DNA from: Candidatus Uhrbacteria bacterium
GTDB taxonomy: Bacteria > Patescibacteriota > Patescibacteriia > 2-12-FULL-60-25
Reading direction: 5' to 3'
Length of the DNA: 50,358 nt
NCBI GenBank assembly: GCA_903829075.1
Contig: CAIKOH010000018.1
Coordinates: forward strand, 1-50,358
Within the stretch, counting starts at the first letter, position 1, and every line of letters begins with the position of its first letter. The position numbers and the translations under genes are program-made. Shown in pieces: positions 1 to 8,628 of this stretch. The notes under the pieces are model-generated. The model worked only from the letters and a program-made list of their open reading frames with translations, did no database searches and was not told the origin of the DNA.

Positions 1-17
1 AAAACGATATTTTTCAT
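1..17 (-). CDS. 5' end of next gene in the mre operon (partial)
   Basis: An ATG on the minus strand at 17-15 lies three bases after the mrdA stop codon and opens a frame (Met-Lys-Asn-Ile-Val) that leaves the window at once. In most mre operons the gene after mrdA is rodA or an FtsW-family SEDS polymerase, so that is the expected product, but too little is present to identify it. This is inference from gene order only. Confidence 0.35.
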
Positions 18-20
18 GAA

Positions 21-1937
21 TTAATGACTCTGTTTTTTCTTCCACCACTCCAACATGACATCTTTTGCAACAGGAATACAGACGGTTGATCCTTCACCGC
101 CAGACTCCAACATGACGGTCACCACAATTTCCGGTTTATCATAGGGCGCAAACGATGTGAACCATCCATGTGTTTGCTTATCCATACCAAATTGAGCCGT
201 CCCAGTTTTTCCACCTGTCGGAAACGGTAAGGTACTCAGAGCTCGCCCAGAACCGTACGTAGTATTGTCATGCATCCCCTCGCGTACCACCTCAACGTCA
301 GCCGGATCACCCACGCGCGTCGATGTTGCCGCTTCTTGCATCACCAGGTGCGGCGTCATGAGTAACCCCCCGTTCGCAATCGCGGCCGTGTAACGCGCCA
401 CCTGCAGAGGCGTCACCAATAAATCACCCTGACCAATCGACAGGTTGTAGGTATCACCAATGTACCACGAAACGCCCTTGGTCTGTTTTTTCCAGGCCGT
501 AGACGGAACAAATCCGGGCGCCTCGCCTGAAATATCTATTCCTGTGGGCGCGCCAAGACCAAAACGCCGCATCCAACTCGTCAGACGATCCACCCCTAAT
601 CCAACAAATCCATTGTACCCACCTCCAACCGTGTAATAAAACGTGTTCACCGATAACGCAATTGCTTTGCGTACATCTGTGATCCCATGTCCACCCACCT
701 TCCAATCTGGAAAGAACCACTGACCGACGCGCAACCCACCCGTCGAAAGAACGGTGGTTGACGGTGCAATCACATGCTCCGCTAACGCCGCCACCGAAAC
801 CACGAGCTTCACGGTTGAACCAGAGGGGTACTCACCAGCCCATGCACGCGGAAACAAAGGGTGGTCCGGATCATTTAGCAGGGCTTGATATTGCGTTGAA
901 GAAATTCCATTGGCAAAAACATTATCATCAAACGCCGGCCAAGATACCAATGCAAGAATACTTCCATCACGCGGATCCATGACTACGACAGACCCACGAT
1001 TCACGTGCGCAGCGAGCAAGGCTTTGCGCAAACTCTGTTCTGCGACACGCTGCAAATCCACATCCAACGATAAGGTGAGATCCTGCCCATTTTGCGGCGG
1101 CTGACGTTTTACCAAAGCCTGTACGTTGCCTACTGCATCCACCTCGCGCCCTTCGACGCCGACCGTTCCCCGCAATTGAGATTCATACGAACGTTCCAAT
1201 CCGGTTTTCCCCAATTCATCCGTGCGCTGGTATCCTTGCGCGCTGAATGTCGCATACTCTGTTTCAGACATGCGTCCAACATACCCAAGCACATGCGACA
1301 AACTGGGAAGTTCTGTAGAAAATGGATACGCTCGTTTTGGACGCGTCTCCAAAGAAAACCCTTGCAGATGGGGCTCAGCAACAACGAACTGCATGGCCAA
1401 CGGATAGGAGATCTGATCCGCAACCAAAATTCGCTCACCCGTGCGCTCAGGAGGCACATTCAACAGATCCTCAATATCTGCGACATGGGCGCCCAAAATT
1501 CGAGCGGTACGCCCGATGATCGTGGCACGCTCATCCGGATCACGCGGAAGATCACGCGGAATAACCGTAACCTGAAACCGCGGAACATTTTCCGCCAACA
1601 CCCGGCCCTCGCGATCAAACACCTGCCCTCGATTAGGCCACAAAGGCGTTTGACGCAAACGATTCGATGCCGCTAAACGCTGATAGTCTTGCACCCGGTA
1701 AATCTGCATCCAAGCCGCACGCCCAATCAGTCCACCAATCACGAACGCGATCACCCCAAGCGCGATAAAAAAACGCCGGCCCGTATACGCCAATCCCACA
1801 AACAATTTTCGCTCACCAAGATGGTCCACCTGATGTTCAAACAACACCTCGTGTTGAAACTGACGAGGGTCTTCAGACGGATCTAAACGCAGGTCTTTGC
1901 ATTCGTCCATGGAACCTGGAAACCATTCATTTCGCAT
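21..1937 (-). CDS. mrdA: Penicillin-binding protein 2, peptidoglycan transpeptidase
   Basis: This is a class B penicillin-binding protein of 638 residues that cross-links peptidoglycan during side-wall growth. One membrane anchor spans about residues 56-76, after a fairly long cytoplasmic N-terminus. A PBP-dimer domain follows, then the transpeptidase domain with all three active-site motifs: SxxK as S374-T-V-K377, SxN as S429-V-N431, and KTG at 577-579. The usual PGSTFK context is varied to PSGSTVK, but the catalytic Ser and Lys are kept. It overlaps the mreD stop by 11 bases, so the two are probably translationally coupled, and it is the last complete gene of mreB-mreC-mreD-mrdA. Met10 is an alternative start. 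No Shine-Dalgarno sequence is visible. The family assignment is secure; PBP2 rather than PBP3 follows from its place behind mreD. Confidence 0.93.
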   Translation of the reverse strand: MRNEWFPGSMDECKDLRLDPSEDPRQFQHEVLFEHQVDHLGERKLFVGLAYTGRRFFIALGVIAFVIGGLIGRAAWMQIYRVQDYQRLAASNRLRQTPLWPNRGQVFDREGRVLAENVPRFQVTVIPRDLPRDPDERATIIGRTARILGAHVADIEDLLNVPPERTGERILVADQISYPLAMQFVVAEPHLQGFSLETRPKRAYPFSTELPSLSHVLGYVGRMSETEYATFSAQGYQRTDELGKTGLERSYESQLRGTVGVEGREVDAVGNVQALVKRQPPQNGQDLTLSLDVDLQRVAEQSLRKALLAAHVNRGSVVVMDPRDGSILALVSWPAFDDNVFANGISSTQYQALLNDPDHPLFPRAWAGEYPSGSTVKLVVSVAALAEHVIAPSTTVLSTGGLRVGQWFFPDWKVGGHGITDVRKAIALSVNTFYYTVGGGYNGFVGLGVDRLTSWMRRFGLGAPTGIDISGEAPGFVPSTAWKKQTKGVSWYIGDTYNLSIGQGDLLVTPLQVARYTAAIANGGLLMTPHLVMQEAATSTRVGDPADVEVVREGMHDNTTYGSGRALSTLPFPTGGKTGTAQFGMDKQTHGWFTSFAPYDKPEIVVTVMLESGGEGSTVCIPVAKDVMLEWWKKKQSH

Positions 1938-2460
1938 ACCAAGATGCAGACGAACTTCGATCCAGCGAAGGAAAAAATCGTCGCGAAAAAAACGTGATCC
2001 CTAAAAATCCAAGAGTGATCACTAGCGCATCCCAGGCATACGTCCTCCACCACACAGCCTGTGACGCCCATCCATACGCAGAACCCGTTAACCAAGCAAC
2101 AAGAATTCCAAACAACCACGCCAGCAAACGTTCAGCCGTGCGTGCGATCAAACCCGTCACGAGCGCGACGGTAAGCGAACGATGCGTGAATACCTGATGC
2201 ACAAGAAAAAAAACCAGCGCTCCAACCAATGGATACCGCAGGGAGGCGACATCCATGTGCGGCAAAAGAAACAGATCGAGCATCAACCCGGCAGCGAACG
2301 CCATCCCTTCAACCCACACAAACCGCGTCACCAAACTCAAAAGTACGAGCGTAGGCAGGATGGGATACGCTTGGAACACAGATGGAAGGAATGGCGTCAC
2401 CGCAATTTCCCAAAGACCAACGCCGCATCCAACCAAGATGGCGAAGAAAAAATGTTTCAT
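1927..2460 (-). CDS. mreD: Rod shape-determining membrane protein MreD
   Basis: A 177-residue, very hydrophobic protein with about five or six predicted membrane spans, which matches MreD in length and topology. MreD is part of the elongasome and links MreC and MreB to the peptidoglycan polymerases in the cytoplasmic membrane. MreD sequences diverge strongly, so the call rests on topology, size and position: it lies 6 bases after mreC and overlaps mrdA by 11 bases. A charged C-terminal tail with several Arg and Ser follows the last span. No separate promoter or ribosome-binding site is seen, so it is read from the mreB promoter. Confidence 0.85.
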   Translation of the reverse strand: MKHFFFAILVGCGVGLWEIAVTPFLPSVFQAYPILPTLVLLSLVTRFVWVEGMAFAAGLMLDLFLLPHMDVASLRYPLVGALVFFLVHQVFTHRSLTVALVTGLIARTAERLLAWLFGILVAWLTGSAYGWASQAVWWRTYAWDALVITLGFLGITFFSRRFFPSLDRSSSASWYAK

Positions 2461-2466
2461 GAAAAA

Positions 2467-3273
2467 TTACTTCGGCTTCAACACGGATGGACGAAGAATG
2501 GAAACGAGAAACACTCGGTTCGCATCTACCAACGGAGCCAAACTTGCGTGCAAAAATGGGTCAGAGGATGTTCCCTGCACCATATCAATCACCCCGATCG
2601 CGAGGTGTGCAGGAATTTTATCTTCGATTCCGGCACTCACGATCAACTGATCGGGTACGAGTAAAGCTGTGGCCGGAATATAATCCAGCGAAGCGGTTCC
2701 ATCCCCCTGCCCCTCAACAACACCAACCAACGTGCTGCTCGCGCCTTCTGCCGCAGAAATACGGCTCAACGGATCTGTCAGGAGCTGTACCGTAGATATC
2801 TGCTCTTGCACGCTCGTAATCTCACCAATCAACACCCCATTATCCGTCACAGCCGCATCCCCGACCTCAACCCCATCATTTGCGCCGCGATCAAGCAAGA
2901 GCAACGCACGACCTTGGTGAATATCGCGATGAATCACATGCGCGCCAACACTGTCATACCCCGTCTGATTCAAAAAATGCGCCTGTGCTTGCAAGCTTCT
3001 ATTCTCTGTTTCAAGAGCCTGTAGATGCGTCTCGTCAACACGAAGCTGTACATACTGTTGCTGCAACGCTTCTAATTTGGACTCTGCTTGCCACATATCC
3101 GTCCAGCGCGCCCAAAATCCTCCTGCGCCCTGACTCATCGAGGCGGTGCCATCGACAAGCGGCAAAGTCACACGGCGCAGACCATCTGCGATTGAGCGCA
3201 TCAATCCTGCCAACAAAAGGAGCACAACAAAAGCCGCGCATAACAACCCGGCAACGATATGCATGCGTCGCAT
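2467..3273 (-). CDS. mreC: Rod shape-determining protein MreC
   Basis: A 268-residue protein with an N-terminal membrane anchor at about residues 7-28, a coiled coil at about 60-95, and a two-barrel beta domain after it. The segment 'LLLDRGANDGVEVGDAAV' is the typical MreC core signature. MreC forms a periplasm-side or wall-side scaffold that activates PBP2 and RodA. The start ATG lies 5 bases after the mreB stop and the gene ends 6 bases before mreD, so it is inside one operon. The length is normal for the family and nothing seems to be missing. Confidence 0.93.
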   Translation of the reverse strand: MRRMHIVAGLLCAAFVVLLLLAGLMRSIADGLRRVTLPLVDGTASMSQGAGGFWARWTDMWQAESKLEALQQQYVQLRVDETHLQALETENRSLQAQAHFLNQTGYDSVGAHVIHRDIHQGRALLLLDRGANDGVEVGDAAVTDNGVLIGEITSVQEQISTVQLLTDPLSRISAAEGASSTLVGVVEGQGDGTASLDYIPATALLVPDQLIVSAGIEDKIPAHLAIGVIDMVQGTSSDPFLHASLAPLVDANRVFLVSILRPSVLKPK

Positions 3274-3278
3274 ACGCT

Positions 3279-4331
3279 TTATAAACGGTGCAACCGATCC
3301 GTCGCAGGAAAGGCCACGTCCTGCAATAACGTCGGCTGTTCAAGCAGAATCCCTGTTCCGCGCACAACGGCGAGCAACGGGTCTGGCGCGATATGCACCG
3401 GCAATCCAGTTCCATGACTGATCGCCAGATCCAATCCACGCAACAACGCTCCGCCACCCGTCAACATAATCCCGCGCTGATAAATATCCGACACGAGTTC
3501 CGGTGGAGTGAGTTCCAACATCGCCTTAATCTGTTCTATCAACGCTTTCAAAGAACGGCCCATGGCCTCACGAACCTGCGCATCATTAATAATAATTTCG
3601 CGCGGCAAGCCGCTCAACAAGTCGCGACCACGCATCGGCGTCTCAAGCGGCTCGGTCAGCTCAACGGCTGAACCAATGGCGATCTTAATCGAATCAGCGA
3701 CGCGTTCACCCAATAAAATATTAAACACATCGCGCGCATACTGCACGATATTGCGATTCAATTCATCACCCGCAATCGGAATCGCTCGCGAGGTCACAAC
3801 ACCGTTTAAAGAAATCACTGCGATCTCAGTCATACCACCACCCACATTGACCACCATATTTCCCACCGGATCAGAAATCGCCAGGTTCGCCCCAATCGCA
3901 GCCGCGATCGGCGCTTCAACCACGAGCACCTCACGTGCACCCGCGCTCATCGCCGCATCGCCCACAGCTTTGCGTTCCACCTCAGTGATATCAAGCGGAA
4001 CAGAAATCACCACAAATGGACGCGGGATCGCAAGCGTATTTCCTTGATGCACTTTTTGAAAAAAATAGCGTAGCATCTTTTCGGTGACCTCAAAATCCGC
4101 GATGATGCCACGATGTAGTGGTCGCGTGACCTGAATGTGCGGCGGGGTCTTCCCAACCATAGAAAGCGCTTCTTCGCCCACAGCCAACACCTGACCGTTG
4201 CGCTTATTCACTGCAACAACGGATGATTCATTCACAACAAGACCTTGCCCTTTCACCCAGACCAACGTATTTGCCGTACCAAGATCAATCCCCAGCTCTT
4301 TGGTGAAGTATCCTAAAAATGACGGCCACAT
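3279..4331 (-). CDS. mreB: Actin-like cytoskeletal protein MreB
   Basis: MreB is the bacterial actin that guides side-wall synthesis beneath the membrane. The phosphate-1 motif 'GIDLGTANTLVWVKGQG' lies close to the N-terminus, and the adenosine-binding 'GIMLTGGGALLRGLD' and the phosphate-2 region 'VVNVGGGMTEIAV' are intact. The frame opens further upstream at a TTG (4379), but the ATG at 4331 places the motif where MreB proteins have it and gives 350 residues, the usual size; I choose it. A TACACT box ends only 9 bases before this ATG, and there is no Shine-Dalgarno sequence. It is the first gene of the mreBCD-mrdA operon. Confidence 0.95.
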   Translation of the reverse strand: MWPSFLGYFTKELGIDLGTANTLVWVKGQGLVVNESSVVAVNKRNGQVLAVGEEALSMVGKTPPHIQVTRPLHRGIIADFEVTEKMLRYFFQKVHQGNTLAIPRPFVVISVPLDITEVERKAVGDAAMSAGAREVLVVEAPIAAAIGANLAISDPVGNMVVNVGGGMTEIAVISLNGVVTSRAIPIAGDELNRNIVQYARDVFNILLGERVADSIKIAIGSAVELTEPLETPMRGRDLLSGLPREIIINDAQVREAMGRSLKALIEQIKAMLELTPPELVSDIYQRGIMLTGGGALLRGLDLAISHGTGLPVHIAPDPLLAVVRGTGILLEQPTLLQDVAFPATDRLHRL

Positions 4332-4340
4332 AGCTTCGAC

Positions 4341-4346
4341 AGTGTA
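4341..4346 (-). promoter_or_regulatory. Candidate -10 box of the mreB operon
   Basis: TACACT on the minus strand ends 9 bases before the mreB ATG. The same hexamer sits in the same place before the LCP, queA and DUF5671 genes in this window. No good -35 box is found 16-18 bases upstream, where the DNA is a T-run, so the call rests mostly on the recurrence. Confidence 0.4.
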
Positions 4347-4398
4347 AGGACACGAAGAAAAAAAAGCGAGAGGCGTCAAGAGTGCTTAATAAAAACAG

Positions 4399-4416
4399 AA
4401 AAACGTTCACGTTTTT
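4399..4416 (-). terminator. Weak hairpin terminator after the 4457-8122 genes
   Basis: Inverted repeat with arms AAAAACGT and ACGTTTTT around a 2-base loop, followed on the minus strand by further T-rich DNA. It lies between the end of the four-span membrane protein gene and the mreB promoter. The stem has few G-C pairs, so termination may be weak. Confidence 0.35.
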
Positions 4417-4456
4417 TTGCGTCACGTCTGATGGAGATAAAAAATATGCATCCCTC

Positions 4457-4846
4457 CTACGCTCGCCGACTGTCCCGTATCACCAAAAATACATACTCCA
4501 CGATCCCAACGATCGCGAGCACTCCTAACCACACCAACCATGTTAAGGCGTGATTTGCGGCAAGCAGCAGACTCACCACACCCACTCCAGACAACATGAC
4601 GGCGTGTCGAAATGCGATTCTGACCTGACGAAACAAGGTTTCTCCCGGCTCTTCACGGCGGGTTCGCAGCCAGGTTCCGATCAATGATAAGCTCCCTGTC
4701 ATCGCAACGAACAGCGTAAGATAAAAAAATCCTGGACCAACCCAACCCGTTGCCGTGGGATCAATATCAAATAGCACCATGGCCCAGGCACCCCAAGCGA
4801 TCGTGGTCATCAGGAACATGAACAGCATGTATTTTTGGAAGGACAT
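4457..4846 (-). CDS. Four-span membrane protein of unknown function
   Basis: A 129-residue protein with four likely membrane spans, at about residues 7-27, 38-58, 83-100 and 103-122. A short Arg/Glu-rich cytoplasmic loop 'RTRREEPGETLFRQ' lies between spans two and three. The layout (two hairpins around a charged loop) is common in small conserved membrane proteins of Candidate Phyla Radiation genomes, but I do not recognise a named family. The gene starts 1 base after the DUF721 stop, so the two are co-transcribed with the helicase upstream. No catalytic motif is visible. Confidence 0.75.
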   Translation of the reverse strand: MSFQKYMLFMFLMTTIAWGAWAMVLFDIDPTATGWVGPGFFYLTLFVAMTGSLSLIGTWLRTRREEPGETLFRQVRIAFRHAVMLSGVGVVSLLLAANHALTWLVWLGVLAIVGIVEYVFLVIRDSRRA

Positions 4847-4847
4847 A

Positions 4848-5150
4848 TTATCTCGCTTGAAACAGATTGATCTTCTTCACCACCTGCTCCCCCAACTGTC
4901 GATTCATTTCATTCTGCCAACGCACATGCAACGCGCGCAATTCATGCAAAGCAACGCTCGAAGAGGCTTCCACTTTCAATGCCCCTTCAGAAAACGAGAC
5001 AATGTGAACTATGGCTGACTTTTCCTCACCCCACAAGCGCAATAAGCTCGCCCGCGCCTCGCTCACCACGCGTGCGGCCGTGACCTGACGCGTAATACCA
5101 AACTGTTGTAACGCCCCTGGAAGAATTCGACGAATGGGTTGGAAAGCCAT
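4848..5150 (-). CDS. DUF721 / DciA-like protein
   Basis: A 100-residue basic protein matching the DUF721 family, with the ILPGALQQFGI-type opening, a small alpha/beta core ('IVHIVSFSEGALKVEASSS') and the closing helix with 'HELRALHVRWQNEMNRQLG'. In many bacteria DciA of this family loads or assists the replicative helicase DnaB. The role in this organism is inferred from the family. It lies 20 bases after the helicase-nuclease gene and abuts the membrane protein gene, so it is probably read as part of that unit. Confidence 0.7.
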   Translation of the reverse strand: MAFQPIRRILPGALQQFGITRQVTAARVVSEARASLLRLWGEEKSAIVHIVSFSEGALKVEASSSVALHELRALHVRWQNEMNRQLGEQVVKKINLFQAR

Positions 5151-5170
5151 AGGAACGGTGCAACTATGCG

Positions 5171-8122
5171 TTACGATTTTCTAAATTCGCAAATGTCGTG
5201 AAAATCGCAGGTACGACAGGTATGTGCCTCGGGCGTCGGCTGAAAATCAGAGGCCAACACCTCATCCATGCGTGCCTGAAATTTTGCGACAAATTTTTCA
5301 CGCTGCGCTGGCATCATAGGCTCTACATCCAACGCTTCTCCTTCTAAAACGTAGACGTAGGTCAAACGACCGACCCGTAATCCACGCTCTTCAAGCGCGA
5401 GCTGATACAAATACAACTGCTCCTTTGACTCTGCGTCAAGCGACGTCTTTGAAGCACCGGTCTTGTAATCATACACGGCAACACTGCCATCGGGCAAACG
5501 ATCGACACGATCAATCTTGCCGCGTAAAGAGTGCTGCCCAAGCAATAACGTAAACTCCTGTTCCACCTCAAACACATCCGGCACCTCAACCTGACATGTT
5601 TCCAAAAATTTCTTGACCGCCACACGACCCTTATCCTTGTACTCTGCCGCATGCGCGGGAGAATCGTACCAATACGCTTGCCATGCCTGTTCAAATATCT
5701 GAAGAGCCTCGTCCTGCGTCACACGAAAAGCTGGTTGAACTGCAGCAGAAACAAATAAACTCGGCTGCGTAGAAGCCACGCGCGCAAGATGCGCCTCCAT
5801 GATGTGCTGAAAGGTTGCGTGAAGGGAATTTCCAAGGCTCTTACGCCAACTATCTGCAATCGGGATGCGATAAATATGCGCAAATTTATACTGTAGAGGA
5901 CACCGATGAAACGCTGCGAGCTGTGTAAAACTAAAACGTCGCTTCAACGGAAATGCTTCCTTGTTGGTCGGTTCAACCAAGGTGACCTCTGGGGGCTGGA
6001 GCGCATTCAACGCTTCATCGTTACCCGCGCTAGACGTTGCAACCGGCACGCTCAATCCACATTCCTCGATGAAGATGGAGGGTTTTTTCGCACGCGTCCC
6101 TCCGTAGTCTGATGATCCGCTCAACACGAGTCCGTTCTTTGCACGCGTAAGCGCCACGTAAAATAATCGACGCTCCTCTTCAAGGTGCGCATCCCCTTCT
6201 GGTAAACGTTCTTGAACCAACCCGTCTGGCAATGGGATCGCGTCGCTGCGCGCACGCGTAGGAAACCGCTGATCCACCAATGACACCAAAAACACGTACG
6301 CGAATTCGAGCCCCTTGGCCGCATGCACCGTCATGATCTTCACTAGCTCTGGACCGGCCTCCGGATCGGTTTGCAGCGCGCCCTCTTCACCACTGTCGAT
6401 CTCAAGACGCAGCTCTTCCAAAAATCCATGCAGTGTCGCTCCGGCTGCGGCGCGCTCATAACGCTTCATGCGCTCAGCGAATGCATGCAGCCATTGCAAG
6501 GTTTCGCGTTTGCGATCCTCGGGGAGACGCAGAATCAATTCCAGTTCACCTGATTTTTCCAACGCCTTCTGCAACATGCGGACCGGTCCATCACGTCGCG
6601 CAGCTTGCGATAGACCGTCGACATCGGACAGCAGACGTCGCGCAATACGCAACCCCTGTTCACTCAAGCACGGAGACGCAGATACGGAACGCGCCTCCTG
6701 CTGAATCAACGACCACAACGATTGACGGTTCTGTTTCTCCGCAGCCTGCAGCAAGTTCGCCTGATCCTGCGCAGACAGCCCGTATGATTTCATGTTGAGC
6801 ACGCGCCACATGGCTGGCGCATCATGCGTTCCGTTCAACAGATGCAAAAAAGCCACCACATCCAAAATCGGCGGTTTCGCATACAGTCCACGCAAGGCCA
6901 TAAACTGATATGGAATCCCATGACGCTCGCACGCCGCCGCAAATGGTTCTGCGCCATCGTTTGATCGAACTAAAATCGCCAGGTCGTCCCAGGAAAGCTC
7001 TGGCTGCTGCTCTTTCAATTCGCGCATGCGCATCACGACAGCTTCCGCCTCACGTTCAACACTTGCGCACCACCACGTCTCAACCGTCCCGCCATCTCCG
7101 CGTTGCGCGACCAGCTTTTTGCTCAACCCCGTATCCTGCAAACGCACCTCCAGACGATGCGGATTGTTATGACAGATCGATGTATAGGCCACGTCAAGAA
7201 TTTCTCGATGTGAACGATAGTTATCCGTCAGTGCCACGGTTTTCGCATCCGGAAAGTCCTCACGAAACTGCAAAATATTCGCCAACGACGCACCACGAAA
7301 CTTGTAGATCGCTTGATCGTCATCACCGACGACAGTCAAATTTCTTTTTTCACCAGCCAACAGTTTCACTAATTCATACTGCGCCCAATTCGTGTCCTGA
7401 AATTCATCCACCATCAAAAACTTGAACTGCTTTTGATACTGCGCCAGCACCGCCGGCCGTTCACGAAAAAGTCGCAACGTTTCCAGGATCAAATCTCCAA
7501 AATCCAAACATCCTTCCTGCAACAACAGTTGACGATACTTCGCGTACAAATCTGCAAGCTCCTGCAAACGTTTCCGCTCCCCGTTGATCAGCTCCGTATC
7601 ACCATCAAGAACCGCATCACGCGCGAACGCGAGATATTCTTCTGGACGAATCCCTTCATCCTTTGCGCGCGAAATATGTTGAAGTAACGCGCGCAGGAAA
7701 CGCAACGGACTCCCGAGCGGTCGATAATGATCGAGTGGCAGCTCATCCACATGACGGCGCAGCAGCAACCAGGCATCCGTCGGCGTCAACAAACGAAATT
7801 CATTCGGCAACCCAATCTCCAACCCATGCGTCTGCAACACCCGCTGACAAAATCCATGAAACGTTGAAATCCAAAAATCATACGCACCCGTCGGTAACTG
7901 CTGAATCACCCGATCCTCCATCTCACCGGCCGCCTTTTCAGTAAATGTGAGTGCCAGTAAATTTTCTGTAGAAACACTCTCCTGTTGCAACAGATGTGCA
8001 TAGCGACGCGTCAACACCGTTGTTTTCCCCGTTCCAGCACCAGCCACAATCAACAACGGACCATCGCCATGGGACACGGCGTCGCGTTGCGCCTCATTCA
8101 ATCCTTCAAACAGGTCAGACAT
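5171..8122 (-). CDS. UvrD/PcrA-type helicase fused to Fe-S RecB-like nuclease
   Basis: A superfamily 1A DNA helicase of 983 residues. Walker A is 'AGAGTGKT' at residues 27-34, motif II is 'VDEFQDT', and motif VI is near 'RRLFYVALTRAKNGL'. The last 250 or so residues form a PD-(D/E)XK nuclease: 'GKIDRVD' with 'DYKTG' supplies the catalytic Asp and Lys. A lone Cys in 'FHRCPLQYK' plus 'CRTCDFHDIC' near the end gives the four-Cys pattern of AddB- and Cas4-like Fe-S nucleases. It probably works in double-strand break processing as a single-chain counterpart of AddAB/RecBCD, which is inference. The frame extends upstream, but ATG 8122 places the Q-motif (LNEAQRDAV) normally. Confidence 0.9.
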   Translation of the reverse strand: MSDLFEGLNEAQRDAVSHGDGPLLIVAGAGTGKTTVLTRRYAHLLQQESVSTENLLALTFTEKAAGEMEDRVIQQLPTGAYDFWISTFHGFCQRVLQTHGLEIGLPNEFRLLTPTDAWLLLRRHVDELPLDHYRPLGSPLRFLRALLQHISRAKDEGIRPEEYLAFARDAVLDGDTELINGERKRLQELADLYAKYRQLLLQEGCLDFGDLILETLRLFRERPAVLAQYQKQFKFLMVDEFQDTNWAQYELVKLLAGEKRNLTVVGDDDQAIYKFRGASLANILQFREDFPDAKTVALTDNYRSHREILDVAYTSICHNNPHRLEVRLQDTGLSKKLVAQRGDGGTVETWWCASVEREAEAVVMRMRELKEQQPELSWDDLAILVRSNDGAEPFAAACERHGIPYQFMALRGLYAKPPILDVVAFLHLLNGTHDAPAMWRVLNMKSYGLSAQDQANLLQAAEKQNRQSLWSLIQQEARSVSASPCLSEQGLRIARRLLSDVDGLSQAARRDGPVRMLQKALEKSGELELILRLPEDRKRETLQWLHAFAERMKRYERAAAGATLHGFLEELRLEIDSGEEGALQTDPEAGPELVKIMTVHAAKGLEFAYVFLVSLVDQRFPTRARSDAIPLPDGLVQERLPEGDAHLEEERRLFYVALTRAKNGLVLSGSSDYGGTRAKKPSIFIEECGLSVPVATSSAGNDEALNALQPPEVTLVEPTNKEAFPLKRRFSFTQLAAFHRCPLQYKFAHIYRIPIADSWRKSLGNSLHATFQHIMEAHLARVASTQPSLFVSAAVQPAFRVTQDEALQIFEQAWQAYWYDSPAHAAEYKDKGRVAVKKFLETCQVEVPDVFEVEQEFTLLLGQHSLRGKIDRVDRLPDGSVAVYDYKTGASKTSLDAESKEQLYLYQLALEERGLRVGRLTYVYVLEGEALDVEPMMPAQREKFVAKFQARMDEVLASDFQPTPEAHTCRTCDFHDICEFRKS

Positions 8123-8217
8123 GTGAGCATTGTGCACGGAGATGGGGAAAAAAGAAAGAAGGAACACAAAAAAGACGCTTAGCCCGCATCTTCATCTACA
8201 AAAATACTAATGCACAC

Positions 8218-8517
8218 TTATTTCATCCAAAAACTCAATACAAATAAACTTCCTGAAGAGATAATGACCAGCGTCGAACATAAAAGAACCGCTGCATCCT
8301 TTCGATGCAATCCATAAGCGATCCATACAATGTTCGCGACAAACATGATCGCGAAACTTATCGGAGAAAGTCCTTGTGCGCTATGCGTACGCAACACCTG
8401 CGCCAACTGCGGATACAAAGCTATGCCGTTCATTAAGGCGTTGCCTTCGGCAAGATAATCAATTACATGATGGTGTCCGGACTTCTTTTTTTTCGTTCTA
8501 TGAAGAAGGTGCAACAT
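8218..8517 (-). CDS. SemiSWEET-type sugar transporter (PQ-loop)
   Basis: A 99-residue protein with three predicted membrane spans and the PQ-loop signature 'ALYPQLAQVLRT' (Pro36-Gln37), followed by 'GLSPISFAIMFVANIVWIAYG'. This is the SemiSWEET pattern: a three-helix half-transporter that works as a dimer to move mono- or disaccharides across the membrane. The N-terminal 20 residues are Lys/His-rich and outside the family core. A TGn-TATTAT box ends exactly 6 bases before the ATG, which suggests that transcription starts at the start codon. It lies between the terminator of the 8629-9285 gene and the helicase gene. Confidence 0.85.
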   Translation of the reverse strand: MLHLLHRTKKKKSGHHHVIDYLAEGNALMNGIALYPQLAQVLRTHSAQGLSPISFAIMFVANIVWIAYGLHRKDAAVLLCSTLVIISSGSLFVLSFWMK

Positions 8518-8523
8518 GCGGGA

Positions 8524-8532
8524 ATAATAGCA
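8524..8532 (-). promoter_or_regulatory. Extended -10 promoter of the SemiSWEET gene, leaderless
   Basis: On the minus strand TGC-TATTAT matches an extended -10 element. Six bases separate it from the ATG at 8517, so the usual start point, seven bases after the hexamer, falls on the A of the start codon. The -35 region is only T-rich, as often seen with extended -10 promoters. Confidence 0.55.
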
Positions 8533-8562
8533 TATCGACGCAACAAAAAAAATCTAAAACGA

Positions 8563-8606
8563 AAATCGACGATTGATCCCGAGGAACAGGAATCAAGTCG
8601 TCGATT
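8563..8606 (-). terminator. Terminator of the AgmX/PglI-like gene
   Basis: A long imperfect hairpin with arms AATCGACGATTGATCC and GGAATCAAGTCGTCGATT, followed on the minus strand by TTTTCGTTTT and then a run of Ts. It directly follows the GC-rich gene at 8629. The TTTTCGTTTT tail is also found after the terminator at 42856-42892. Confidence 0.85.
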
Positions 8607-8628
8607 GAGAGGCGGGAACGGCGAGAGG

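Noticed and set aside
1092-1676. A 194-codon plus-strand frame within mrdA.
   Set aside because: It lies entirely antisense to a gene with all transpeptidase motifs, and its protein looks random.
4332-4379. An N-terminal extension of MreB of 16 residues from a TTG start.
   Set aside because: It lies upstream of the usual MreB N-terminus and has a poor start codon; ATG 4331 fits the family and the -10 box position.
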